From: Usnea hakonensis
Lineage: Eukaryota; Ascomycota; Lecanoromycetes; Lecanorales; Parmeliaceae
DNA: 26,264 nt
Reading direction: 5' to 3'
Assembly: GCA_013423325.1 (NCBI GenBank)
Contig: BLJB01000272.1
Coordinates: forward strand, 1 to 26,264
Shown piece by piece: positions 1 to 11,596 of the stretch. Below the pieces are notes generated by a model, which was given only the letters and a program-made list of their open reading frames with translations, made no database searches and had not been told where the DNA came from. Position 1 is the stretch's first letter, and every line of letters starts with the position of its first letter. Made by a program: the position numbers and the translations under genes.

Positions 1-517
1 TCTCTAACTCGTATTAGGAGCTATCTCCGTTTTCTCGAATCCTCTAGTTAGATCGTGTGGACTATAGCGCTAGGGGGGCCCCCTCTAGATATTTTAAACG
101 GGTTTCTTTAGCTCTATCTGGTAGTTAGGCTATTTTGACGTATCGGTATACTTATCTAGCTTCTTATTCGTTCCTCCTCGCGTTATCTCGTCTACTTTTC
201 TTTCTNNGACTCTATCCTTCTATAAGTACTCGTATAATATTAATCGACGCGTTTCCCGCTACTCGGTATTTGTCCGGTACAAGTTCGAATAGGATCTTAA
301 GTATCTAGAGTACCTCTTCTAGGCTCCCTATCTATATTATTAGTATCGCGAACGCGGTAGCCGCGTCTTATTCTACTTCTATATCGGTATACTCTACCCC
401 CTTGGGGGCAGTAGTAGTCCCTATTATATCTGCATCTGGTAGTATATCTTCTTCTTCTGGTTCCCTACCTAATGTGAAAGGCTTCTCTTCGTGCTGGTTG
501 TTGTACTTCATTTTTCC
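1..517 (-). mobile_element. RIPed inverted copy of LINE-like Gag element (5' part)
   Basis: This stretch is the reverse complement of 6313-6863. Position 1 pairs with 6863, and the ATG complement at 509-511 pairs with the ATG at 6319. Apart from a gap at 206-207 the two copies are colinear. Differences are mostly TG->TA here against the other copy, for example ggactgcag becoming ggactatag, which is the RIP direction. Similarity stops exactly after GGAAAAATG (509-517) in both copies, suggesting a genuine element 5' boundary. The element continues beyond the left edge of the window. No usable reading frame survives. Confidence 0.9.
206..207. other. Assembly gap (NN) inside the inverted element copy
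   Basis: Two Ns lie between sequences that match the intact copy on both sides. The intact copy has 36 bases at the corresponding place (about 6625-6660). The length difference of the two copies, 551 against 517, is 34, exactly 36 minus 2. The Ns are therefore a short unresolved gap and not a two-base ambiguity. Confidence 0.85.
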
Positions 518-3500
518 TCTAGATATATATTATTAGAATATATTCTCGTTAATACTATTATTTATTTTATCTCTATTATTTCTAATTTTAATAATATCTT
601 CGTATCCGCTATTATTAGTATTATTATTATTAATATCTTCTATTTCTATAGCGTTGATATTAATATTTATAAACGCGTTAGCGGAGAAGCTAAACTTATT
701 CTTTTATTTAATATTAACTTTAGACTCGATATCTATATTAGTATAGATAATATAGTAGAAGATATTCTAATTCTATCTTTATCTATAATATCTTTTTAGA
801 ATTTATTAAGTAAGTTTAGCGTTATATATAGATTTATATAAAATAATTATAATTTTATATTATAGATTTATATTTATCTCTAGAATTAATCTTAATTTTA
901 TTAATATATCTAGTAGCTCTTTACCCTTAAGGATCCCTTAATCTATAAATATATTAATAGCCTCTCTACGCTTAATAGCCGAGCTATAATATATATAAGG
1001 TCTATATTAAAGCGTAGTATAAGTTCGAAAATACTATATAAAAAAGATAATTATTAATTAATTATAATAAAAAAAAATATATTAGACTCTATTATATATT
1101 ACTATATTTATATATATATTATAGAGTAGATATTAATTTACTTTTTTAATAATAAGGGTTATCTTTAAAAAGGAGCTTATAATAATAGCGGGCTAATAAT
1201 AATATTTTTAGAGAATTATAGTAATAGTCTTAAGCTTTAGACTACTTTTAGAAATAAATTTATAATAAATATTTATAAAAGATTCTAACTTAAGTTATCT
1301 ATTACTATTTATATATTTATTTTTAATTTTAAGACTAGTCTATTTAAACGCTTTATTATATAAGATAGAAATTATCTTAGTAATAAATTTAGTAATATAT
1401 AGAAGATTATTATATATATAAAATATATAAGATTAATAGAAAATATTATTAGCTTTTAAAATAATTAGATATTCTAGATATTACCTTATAAAGTTCTTAA
1501 TATACTTATTACTATCCTAATTTTCTTACGCCTTTTTAAGGGTTTCTATATTTCGGGCCCTCTAGTCTAATAATACTCTAGTATAAATAGCTTTAGAATC
1601 TTTAAAAAATTATATATAAATAATTTTAAAATATAATATTAGTAGCTCTAATAATTACTCTCTACTCTATCTAGTATTCTTATAATAATAAAGAAAGATA
1701 AAAGATAGATTACTAATAGTAAAAAGTCTAACTACTATCTTAATCTTCTATATAATATTTAGATCTATATAATACTCTAGATTTTAATATTTTATAATAG
1801 TTATCTTTATTTTTTTAAGATATATAGAGAAAAGAGTATAATATAGATATATATTCTTATTCTATATTTTAAAGTTTATAATATTAATAGCTACTTTAAT
1901 ATTAAGTAGGTTAGAGTAGATTATAGTACTTAATATATTAATAATCTAAAATTATAATTAGGGCTTAGCGTCCTTTATTTATCTAATAAACCTCTAGGGG
2001 CTATTATAATATATATAGATTTTATATATCTCGTCTATAATAAAAAATCTTATATAAAGTTAATTAATAAGATATATCTTTTTTATTACTTTTTTATATT
2101 CTATTTATTAATAAATATACTCTTTCTTAAATAACGATCTAATCTAGATATTTTATAACTACTATATTATTATAATCTAAATAGATATACTTTAAGAAGA
2201 TAATATATTTATATATTCTAGTAAATTATTTCTTTAGACCTTTAGAAATTAGATATTTAGATTTCGGACTATTTAAATTCTTTATTAATAATAGTAATAT
2301 CTAGCTTTTTAAGATTAATTATTTTATTAAATATTTTCTACTAATAGTCTAAATTATTATTTAATATAATAAAGAAGGTTAGACTATTAGTTAGATAATA
2401 GAAAATAAAGGGGGAGTTTAATTTATATAAATATTATATAAACTATTTAAGAGTAATATTAATTATAGAATATATATTACTAGATTAAGCCTCTAAAGAA
2501 TAATATTATTTAGATAAATATTTATTAACGCGAATTTTTTAATATCTTAATTATAATTAATATCTAAAAATCGTAAGGTTAATATTAATAAATATCTATA
2601 AAGAGATAATTAGTTAGTATTTAAATTAGAATATAATTTAATTTATTTTATTTTATTAAGTTTTATTTTATTCTTTAATAATTTACTATATAGATTATCC
2701 CGCCTTATATTTATTAGGGCGAGGGTATATACTATATATTATTACTAATAAAAGAGGGCTTTCTTTATTCTCGATAATAGCTATTTAGCGCTTCTAGATA
2801 TTTTATTAAAATCTAAGCTAATAAATAAAATCGATAGTTCCTACTTTTAGCTTAATATATATTTATAGATCTAACTATTCGTACTTATTACTATCTTAGA
2901 ATAATATTAGACTCAAGATTAATTAAATAGAAAGAAGTATTTATTATATATCTAGATCCCCTTTATTAACTTTATTACGCTTAATAGAGTTAAGGATATT
3001 ATTAGATTAATCCTCTAATAGAATATATTAGAATTTAATTAATCTAGTTTTAAACTCTAATCTAGTATCCTTTTTATAGACTAAAAGATATTTAATATAT
3101 ACTTTATCTAAAGAAAATAATTTATTATCTAATATTATTATAATTATATTTTATTATATTATTTTTTTTATATCTCTTTCTACCCTTTTTTCTATACTTC
3201 TCTTATAAGTCTTTTTAGTAGATTTAGGGTTACTATTAACGCTCTTAGATCTCTTTTTAGAATCTAGTATATAGAGAAATTAGCTTTAAAGCCGTAAAAT
3301 AAGATAGGGAATAAAATAAACTAACTTTAATAAAATAACTTTAGAAGAGCCTTATTCGAGAGAGCCTAATTAGAGGGAGTCTAACTTGGAGGTTTCTTAT
3401 ATACTTTCGAGCGAGCTAGATTTAGAATACCCTTTAATATAGATAAGAACGAAGAGTATATTCTAAATTAATAACTTAAAGCTTTATAACTTATTAATTT

Positions 3501-3712
3501 AAATTTAGTATCTATTCTTATACCTCGGAAAGAGTTAGGTTAACCTACGTAGATCTTAGGAGGGTTAGGTACCCGTTCGGGTCTATAGATCGAGTTAAAG
3601 ATAATTTAGATAGATTAAATAATAGATTCGGGTTAAAAAAAATTAGGATAGATATTTAATAGATATCTAGATAATAAATTTTATACTATATATAGAATAT
3701 CTTATTAATTAA

Positions 3713-4098
3713 GAGTAATAATTAAAATAATAACTAGAATTCTATTTAGATTTATAATTAAAATAATTTCTATTATTTTATATAGATTATATAATAGCTA
3801 GTATTTATATAAATAAGACTAGAATAACTAAATATAATTAATAATATTATAGAGTAATAAATATAATTTATCTATATTTAATTATTTTAATTATATAGAA
3901 TTATATTAACTAGAATAATTACTAGAGTTCTATTTAGAGTAATAACTAGAATAATAACTAGAATTCTATTTAAATTTATAATTAAAATAATTTCTATTAT
4001 TTTATATAGACTATATAATAGCTAGTATCTATATAAATAAGACTAAAATAGCTAAATATAATTAATAATATTATTAGATAATAAATATAGCTTATTTA
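3713..4098. repeat. Degenerate direct repeat, 224-bp period
   Basis: Sequence from 3713 to about 3875 recurs at 3937 to about 4098 with a constant 224-bp offset. Both copies contain ctagaattctatttaRa, a stretch ending in gctagtaYYtatataaa, and an aatataattaataatatta segment. Differences are mainly A/G or C/T, as expected for two copies RIPed independently. Confidence 0.75.
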
Positions 4099-4413
4099 TA
4101 GAAGGTACTAACTATCTAAATTTATTAGAAATCTTAATAAAGTCCTCTATAATAAGGAGGTAAGCTAGCTAAATATTCTTTATATCTATATTAGAGCTAA
4201 ATCTATTTCTCTTTTAATTATAATTATTTAGTATCTAATTTACTAGATTAGATAATATAATTTAATTATTATCTCTAAAATCTTTAAAATATTTATTAAT
4301 TATATAGTTTACTATATTTTACTATACGGCTTTTTTTTACTAAATAAAATATAAATATAAAAGTAGTAGTAATAGAAATATTAGTTTTCTATTCTAGAAA
4401 AGATAAGTAATTA

Positions 4414-4750
4414 CTAGAATAATAATTAGAAATATAGAAAGGGTAGATTTACCTTAATATATAGAGGCTTCTAATTAGTATAATAGTAATAGACCTTCTA
4501 GAAAAAGAGTTAGTAATAAGTTAAATTATAGTAAGAGTAGATTTATCTTATTACTAGAAAAGTACTTCTAATAATTATATAGAAATTTAAGATTAAAGAA
4601 GCTAATAGGTCTCTTTTTTAACTTATAGTTATAATAAAGCTTATTATTCTAAATAATATAAATAATAGCTAAAATAATAACTAGAATTATAGAAAGAATA
4701 GATTTACTATAATATAGTAAGACTTTCTAATAGAATAATAATAATACTAG
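4414..4750. repeat. Degenerate repeat pair, about 255-bp period
   Basis: A roughly 80-bp block at 4414-4495 (ctaRaataataaYtagaa, then atagaaagRRtagattta) recurs at 4669-4750. A weaker relative lies near 4522. Similar ctagaataataactagaa motifs occur near 3945, 5212, 8993 and 9090, so a dispersed repeat family is likely. Its identity is erased by RIP. Confidence 0.5.
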
Positions 4751-6287
4751 TAATTTTTAATATTAAAATACTTATTTAGATATTCTAATTTAGATATAAG
4801 ACTCGTAATTACCTTTTTTTATATATTCTATTTATACTTAAATATTACTATTTTTTTTTCTATAAAATATACTTAGTCTATTTCGCGCTTTTTAGCTCGG
4901 AGTTTAGATTTAGTCTACTATATATAAATAATAGTAGTAGCTAATCTATAATATATATTATTTATATTAGTATCCCGCTTTTTTATAATATCTATTTTTA
5001 GGTCTTAAAAAATAATTAATATATTATTTAATTTAGATAATATTAGAGAAAAGAGAATTTATCTATCTTTTAATAAATATTTAATATAACTTTCTATATC
5101 TCGTTATTATTATTTAATATCTATATTATAATATATACTAATAAAAGTATATTATTTTATAAGATAATTATCTTTATATACTTTTTTTTTATAATTCTAT
5201 TAAAATATAAAATAACTAGAATAATTACTAGAACTATTAAAGGGGTTTACCTCTTATTAATAATATCTTAGTAGATTTTTTTAAATATATCTATAATAAT
5301 ATTAGGGTTCGATTTCCTCGCCTTTTTTATTATATAGTCTATAATAATAATATTACTCTATTTTATATATTCTATTTCCTTCTCCTTCTTAATAAAATTT
5401 TATAGATAATTTTTTAAATACTTAATATATTTATTAATATTAAGCTAGTCTTTAGATTTTTATTTTAATTATACTCCTTTTAATTAGTCTAGTAAGTCGT
5501 AATAGAATAGTATAGTTAGAAGGGAATTAATATCTAATCTTTTATTAGTTTTATAAAATAGATAATTCAGATTATTTCTATCTATATCTTCTATTTTAAT
5601 ATTTATAATATTAATTAGTACAATAATAGATAGAAATTAATATCTATATATATCCTCTTTTACTATAATAATAGCGTAATTAATATAGTAAGTAATAGAA
5701 TAAACTATATAATTAAGAAAGAGTAAATATAAAATAGTAAATATAATTAATAAGAATAGAGTCTAGAAAAGATAAAGTATATATTAAAAAAGATAGAAAA
5801 TAGAGAATAATTTAACTATTTATCTATTTATATACTAATTTATAAATATTAAGAGCTAGTACTATAATCTTACTATTAGTAGGAAATTTCGTTTATAATT
5901 TAATTAAAAAGATATATTATTAGAATAATAATTATATTTAACTATATTAATTTTATAAATATATTTTAAAATATAATATATAATTTATAGAGTATTTTCT
6001 AGCTTTTTATATAAAAAATAAATAACTATAATCTACTTTAGTATATAATAATATAGTAGAGACTAAAATTTTAAAAGGTTTCTATATTAGCCTTATTATA
6101 ATAGACCCTTATTTAATTTCTATACTTTATAAATAAATAATAATCCTTTATAAGACTACTTTTAATAAAGTATATTTTAACTCTAATAAAGTATATTCCT
6201 TTTTTAGAATAAAGTATAATCTATAGCGCTAATATAATATAAAAAATATTATAAGCCTTTAACTTAATAATCTAATATTCTAGTTAT

Positions 6288-6300
6288 AAGATAAATTACT
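6288..6300. repeat. Left target-site duplication of the LINE-like element
   Basis: AAGATAAATTACT here is repeated exactly at 8079-8091, directly after the element's 3' tail. A 13-bp direct repeat is a typical target-site duplication for target-primed reverse transcription. The target is itself AT-rich, RIP-like DNA, so the element inserted after the tract had been mutated. Confidence 0.8.
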
Positions 6301-6318
6301 GATAGAATTAGTGGAAAA

Positions 6319-7854
6319 ATGAAGTACAACAACCAGTACGAAGAGAAGCCTTTCACATTAGGTAGGGAACCAGAAGAAGAAGATATACTACCAGATATAG
6401 ACACAATAGGGACTACTACTACCCCCAAGGGGGTGGAGTATACCGATACGGAAGTAGAACAAGACGCGGCTACCGCGTTCGCGATACTAATAATATAGAT
6501 AGGGAGCCTAGAAGAGGTACTCTAGATACTCAAGATCCTATTCGAACCTATACCGGACGAATACCAAGTAGCGGGAAACGCGTCGATTAATATTATACGA
6601 GTACTCGTAGAAGGACAGAGTCGAGAAATTACGAAGCTACGCGCGGAGCTATAATAGGAGAAAGAAAAGTAGACGAGACAACGCGAGGAGGAACGAATAA
6701 GAAGCTGGGCAAGTACGCCGACGCGTCAAAATAGCCCAACCACCAGATGGAGCCAAGGAAACCCGTTCAAAATACCTAGGGGGGGCCCCCCCAGCGCTGC
6801 AGTCCACACGATCCAACCAGAGGATTCGAGAAAACGGAGACAGCTCCTAATACGAGTTAGAGACGAGAAGGAAAGCAAGAGCATAGGAGAAATAGCGGAA
6901 GAGATCCTAAGGGAACTAAAGGACACACGGATATAAGGAGAGGGAGTCGAATAGCTAGAGATAGCGCGCCGTCTTCGCAGTAGCGACCTCCTAATCTAGA
7001 TAACCACGACGGACGTAAAAGAAGACTTGGAGAAGGATACGTCCTAGCTCACGGAGAAGTACGCGTCGGCCAGTATTATACGAAAGGTATACCCGGTAAT
7101 AGTACACGGTATTAGAGTTGATAGAGTGGATACTAGTGCGTGGCTAGGGACAAAGAGGAGGATTAAATAGGATAACCGGAGAATATACCCGGAACTTGAG
7201 ATCACGGGAATCAGGTGGCTATCTAATAGCTATAAGATAAAAAAGTACTCGTTATTAGTACTAAACCTCCCGACCCTAGAGATAGTAGATACCCTGATAC
7301 TTAACGGACTCGTTAAAGCGAAGGAAATGAAAGCGGTAGAGAGGTTCGACCAGGCGGCCTCCCTAACTAGGTACTATAGGTGTCAGGAATATGGTTATAT
7401 CGCGAGAACGTGCCAAAACGAGGTACGGTATACTAAATGTAATCAGACGCACGATACCCGAATATATATAATAGTAGTACCGGTAGTAGCCCCGGGATAC
7501 GCGGCGTGCGGGAAGAAAGGCTATACTATATACGATACAGATTACTAGTTTAAGGCCAAGATGAAGAGGTATATAGCGAGGAGGCTCGCGAAGAAAAGGC
7601 CATTCTACGGCCAATATTAGTAGGAAACGAACGGCAAGGGGAGCCAAGGTAGGAAGGAGGAGACGAAGGCGAAGGAATCTATAGCCTCGACCTAAAGGAG
7701 TGGACCCGAAGAACTAAAAGCTATACTCCGAGAAAGGATTAGGGAGAGTACGAACCAGGGCCGGGGACTTAGCGAGGAGGAGTTAATCCAAATCCGGGCC
7801 GAGATTACTAAGATTCAAGCTTTAGAGAAGGAAATCGCAGTAGGAGGAACATAA
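6319..7854 (+). pseudogene. ORF1/Gag-like protein with zinc-knuckle remnants (RIPed)
   Basis: One frame runs from ATG 6319 to TAA 7852-7854 (511 codons plus stop) without any frameshift but with about 14 interior stops, all TAA or TAG. The N-terminal third is charged (GREPEEED, EEERIRSW). The middle carries the ITGIRWL and LVLNLP-type segment seen in LINE Gag proteins. At 7360-7550 are CCHC zinc-knuckle remnants: RCQEYGYIARTC, YTKCNQTHDTR and YAACGKKGY. Expected Cys and His positions read Tyr (TAY), consistent with G->A and C->T change. In Tad-type fungal LINEs such a protein binds RNA and precedes the ORF2 reverse transcriptase, which is absent here. Family assignment comes from motif recall, not a search. 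Confidence 0.8.
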
Positions 7855-8059
7855 ATAATAGCGAAACCCTAACGGAGGTATAACTAAAGTAGTGTTTAGA
7901 TCTATATATAGATAGCAATATATATATAGAGAAGTGGTAAGGTTTTTCCCTAATGGCATATACGCAAGACGATAGTATCAAATGGTTTTCTTGCTACGAG
8001 TTGATAAGAGTTAAAGGATCCCGTAATTACCTTTCGAAGTTTAGGTAGACACGACGTAT

Positions 8060-8077
8060 AAATTCAAATTCAAATTC
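8060..8077 (+). repeat. (AAATTC)3 3' tail of the LINE-like element
   Basis: Three exact AAATTC units form the 3' end of the element immediately before the right target-site duplication. Fungal non-LTR elements often end in short tandem repeats in place of poly(A). The tail fixes the element's orientation as plus. Confidence 0.75.
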
Positions 8078-8078
8078 A

Positions 8079-8091
8079 AAGATAAATTACT
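8079..8091. repeat. Right target-site duplication of the LINE-like element
   Basis: This is an exact copy of the 13 bases at 6288-6300. It marks where the insertion ends and the older RIPed DNA resumes. Confidence 0.8.
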
Positions 8092-10150
8092 ATTTATTTT
8101 AAAATATTAAAGTTTTAAGCTAACTTTTCTAGTCGTATTATATTTTAAAAATAATTAGAAATCTTAATTATCCCTACTATAAATTTAAGTCTAATAATAA
8201 ATTATTTTAATAATTATTCTAATAGTTATTTAGCTAATAATTATAGCTATTACTTTAAAAGAAATTTATTATTATTAAAAAATAGTAAATTTAGTACTAT
8301 TAAAAACTAAATTAATAAAGTTAATATATAAAATTATATATAATCTATAAAATAAAAATAATCTCTATCTAATAGAGAGGATTTAATTAGTAGCTTTAAA
8401 GATACTTTAAAAAGTAATAGAGTCTTTTATAATTAATATTTTATAAAGTAAATCTTTTATATTATTCTTATTTATTTTATATATTTAAAAAATCTTTTAA
8501 ATATTAATTTATTAGCTATTTACGCGAAGCGCGTTACTCTAATAAAGAAAGATCTAGATTTATATATATATTTAATTTATCTATTTAATATTATTCTAAA
8601 TACTATAATTATTATATTTATATTTTAATATAGATTATTATCTTTATTCTCTTTACTATTTTTACTACTTTTAAAGCCTTTAAAGCTACTCTACTCTAAT
8701 AAGAGTATCTAACTACTTAATACTAGCCGGTATCGCCCTTAAGATACCTCTATACTAATAAATCTAATAGTTATACTAGTAATAGATAGAAATATAGTAG
8801 TAGATAGAAGTATACTAGATCTATTAGTAGATAGAATAATAGATAGAAATATAGAAGTAGATAGAAATATAGTAGTAGAGGGAAGTATAGTAATAGATAG
8901 AAGTATAGTAATAAATAGAAGTATAGTAGATCTATTAATTAATAGATTATAATAGATAAATACTATATAATTTAGAGATCTTACTAATAGCTAGAATAAT
9001 AACTAGAACTCTAATATTATAAAGATTTCTAGAACTCTAGTATTATAAAGATTTTCTAATATAATTTTATTAAGATTATATCTTAAAATATAATAGTTAG
9101 AATAATAATTAGAATCTAGCTTTAAAATATACTCTATTTATTTTAAAAAGTTAAAATAATTTTAAAGTCCTTTTTTAATAATATTACCCGTTTTATATAA
9201 TAGGTAATAAACTAGGCTACTAAAAATAAAGTAATTAGTTACTACTATTATTAAAGAGACTAAAAAATATATTTTTAAATTATAAAATTAATTTTATTTT
9301 CGCTATTTTCTATAATATAAATAGAGCGCTACTTTAAAAATACCCTATTTAGCTAATTTCTATATTAATCTTTTTAACTACTCGACTAAAAGATATCTTT
9401 AGAATAATTAGATCTACTAATTTCTAGTACCTTTTAATTTTATAGAGTATAATAGCTAGACCTTTATTAATAATATATACTTAAATATTTATAAATAGAA
9501 AGTAATATATTATCTAGATAATAATATCTTTTTTTATAGCTCTTTATAGTAATTATTTATAATATTTTTCTTAATATATTATAGCGCTTTTATATTTCTT
9601 TTATTAAAGTAGGCTCTTTATTACCCTATAAAATAAATATAGAGTTTTAATTATTACTCTAGAAATATAATATAGAAGATTCTATAATATTTTATATAAT
9701 TATATTATTATATTATAAAATAATAATTAGAAAATAGAAGAAGATAGAAAAAAATAATTTATATAATATTTATATATTTAAATAGTCTACTATTAGTAGC
9801 TTATCTAAAAGTAGAGAATATATACCTTAGTATAATATATATATAATCGCTTAGAAATTTAGTATAATAAGAAGATTTTAAAAAGTATATCTAAAGGAGT
9901 AGCTTATCTACTTATAATTACTTCTTATAATTATCTAAATTATTAATTCTATAAAAGTTATTCTAATTATTATTTTAGTAATTATCTTTATTACTTTTAT
10001 ATTTTTATTATTTTTTATCTCTACTACTCTTATACTTTTACTTTTATATTTTCGCTATATTTATTCTAACTATTATTTTAGTAATTATCTCTACTATTTT
10101 TATATTTTTACTATTAAAAATAGCTAGCTAGTTATCCTCTTTTTATAATA
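8092..10150. repeat. AT-rich, RIP-saturated isochore 2 (no genes)
   Basis: The AT-rich sequence interrupted by the element continues here with the same CpA/TpG depletion. No coding frame or recognisable transposon domain remains. The right edge is sharp: AT-rich sequence runs to about 10150 and the next bases (ctgcgtcgcggtgaaatgtc) have normal composition and normal CpA/TpG content. Confidence 0.85.
8785..8932 (+). repeat. Minisatellite, 18-bp unit
   Basis: About seven or eight imperfect copies of an 18-bp unit (gatagaagtatagtaata and variants such as gatagaaatatagtagta) lie head to tail, with one shortened unit near 8830. Eighteen bases equal six codons, so before RIP this may have encoded a six-residue repeat, but no open frame remains to support that. 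Confidence 0.7.
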
Positions 10151-11596
10151 ATCTGCGTCGCGGTGAAATGTCCGCTCTTTCCTACTTCCAGGCTAAGCGC
10201 GGCCCTTTCGGGTTTAGCGTCGCCTCTTTAGGCAAGGCGCATAGTATCGCCCTACCCGCCGCTTTCTCCAAAGTATAAAGACCTACTCCCCTCGCTGCTT
10301 TCCCACTTCCCCCTTCATCTTTTTTCCACATCTCTCTGCCACCCCCTCGCTCCTTCTCGTATTACAAGGATCTACGCAACCTCTCCCATCCCTAGCTACC
10401 TAGCTAGCTTTTACCGACCATCGCCGACTACTGTGCTTAGAGCTTTGTATAAGGCATTTTGCTAAATAGCCTTTCCTTTCGGGATCACTTTACTGTACCC
10501 CTCACTCTTGCCGTCTCTTAGCCTGCCCACTTTCGCCTACGGCTGGAGCCAGCGATAAAGGTGAACGCTCTAATTCGCCACCTTGTACCTTGTCGGCCGC
10601 GCTACAACTCAGCTCCCAACAAACGGAGACGATTCCTTTTTTCAACCATAGTGGAGCGCCTCGTCGCTTGACTCTACTGCTTTAGACCTTCCTACTTCGG
10701 TATTTCTGTGCCAGCCACTATTTCACTACCGTTCAGCTAATCTGCGACTCTGCGATGACATTGGTAGGAAATTTCAGATTACGGCGAGCACTACAGCGCG
10801 AAGCAACTACCTGACCCGAAGACGACTGCCATATAACTAATGAGAGGAATACCTCCTGAAAAGTCTGCCTGGCAGAGTGGATAGGGATCGCCCCTTGGCC
10901 GTGATCGGGTGATATAGTATGAGGGGGGCTAAGCATGCGCCGAGTGATGGCGGTGATGAGCACGTTCTGCGGGTCAATCGAGCGCGAGCGCATCTTGGCA
11001 GTACTGCCGGCGAAGGGACCTCGAATCCCTATATCGGTGCACCTCGGTACGCTTACGTTGCCAAAATTGTGCTTTGAGGCAATCGGATCACAGGATATAG
11101 ATGCAGTGAAGGCCTACCTCCGAGAAGAGATCCGTCGGCGTTACGGATGTAGGGATAAAGCTTCGCTTCAATAAACAATGCTTTCACTTTGCACGGCCCG
11201 TTGGGACTAAGGAATAAGGATCCGGGGCTTTTGGGATTGAAACACCTTTTTGACTGAGTAAGAGACATGTAAGGTCCATATCATTCTTGACCTTGGCCAT
11301 TCGGAGACCAGGATATCCTCCGGGAAGAACTACCTCGACATACGAGGGGAAAAAGAGGGGGAGACAAGCTATTAAACGCAAACATACGGGCTGCAGCCAA
11401 TGGAAAAAAAAGACGAAGTAAGTATGTAAACTCCCGGTACCGTCATTCTGATAAAGGTTCCAAAGTCCAATGCGAAGGCTAAAGTCATACGTTTTGGAGA
11501 GGAATGCGACAAAGATCGATGCGTCAAATATAATCCAGTTGCAGTAATGTCTCGAAGGGGTCCATATTTACGCTTCAAGAAAATCAACTATGCTCT
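10151..11596. other. Normal-GC flank without a recognised gene
   Basis: About 1.45 kb between the RIP tract and the HET gene. Short frames occur on both strands (for example 10935-11174 plus, with a segment LCFEAIGSQDIDAVKAYLRE that faintly resembles an ankyrin-type helix; and 11372-11587 minus), but none has a convincing domain, intron structure or neighbour support. The first 250 bp resemble a promoter and 5' leader (see 10274). It may be the wreck of one plus-strand gene, but I cannot show that. Confidence 0.5.
10274..10400 (+). promoter_or_regulatory. Possible core promoter: TATA box and pyrimidine-rich leader
   Basis: TATAAA at 10274-10279 is followed by about 100 bases dominated by C and T (cccacttcccccttcatc and similar). 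A TATA element followed by a CT-rich start region is common in filamentous-fungal promoters. No intact gene follows, so it would belong to a lost or unrecognised plus-strand gene. Confidence 0.3.

Larger units (their letters stand above)
518..6287. repeat. AT-rich, RIP-saturated isochore 1 (no genes)
   Basis: About 5.8 kb is almost only A and T with scattered C and G. CpA and TpG are nearly missing: I found only isolated cases such as near 2923, 5568 and 5620, while TpA is everywhere. This is the end state of RIP acting on old transposon copies. No open frame of meaningful length or composition is present; the 102-codon frame at 491-799 is an accident of AT-rich sequence overlapping the element end. 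The original transposons cannot be identified by eye. Internal duplications (3713-4098, 4414-4750) show it was built from repeats. Confidence 0.85.
6301..8078 (+). mobile_element. Gag-only LINE-like retroelement copy with TSD
   Basis: A 1.78-kb insertion of ordinary base composition sits inside an AT-rich RIP tract. It is bounded by 13-bp direct repeats (6288-6300, 8079-8091) and ends in (AAATTC)3, a simple-repeat tail typical of non-LTR elements. It holds one long Gag-like frame (6319-7854) and about 200 bp of 3' non-coding sequence. There is no endonuclease or reverse-transcriptase frame, so it cannot move autonomously. The second, inverted copy at 1-517 begins at the same point (GGAAAAATG). 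Twelve bases (6301-6312) between the TSD and that shared point may be extra nucleotides added at insertion. It is less mutated than its surroundings and therefore younger. Confidence 0.8.

Noticed and set aside
491..799. 102-codon plus-strand frame rich in Ile and Ser
   Set aside because: It lies in AT-rich RIP sequence and runs across the element boundary at 517; composition explains its openness.
7363..7647. 94-codon minus-strand frame
   Set aside because: It is antisense to the Gag zinc-knuckle region and has no domain.
8785..8932. CRISPR-like array
   Set aside because: Units are contiguous without spacers and the genome is fungal.
10869..10925. tRNA-like segment (ctggcagagtggataggg)
   Set aside because: No cloverleaf could be formed: no matching acceptor stem or T-arm downstream.
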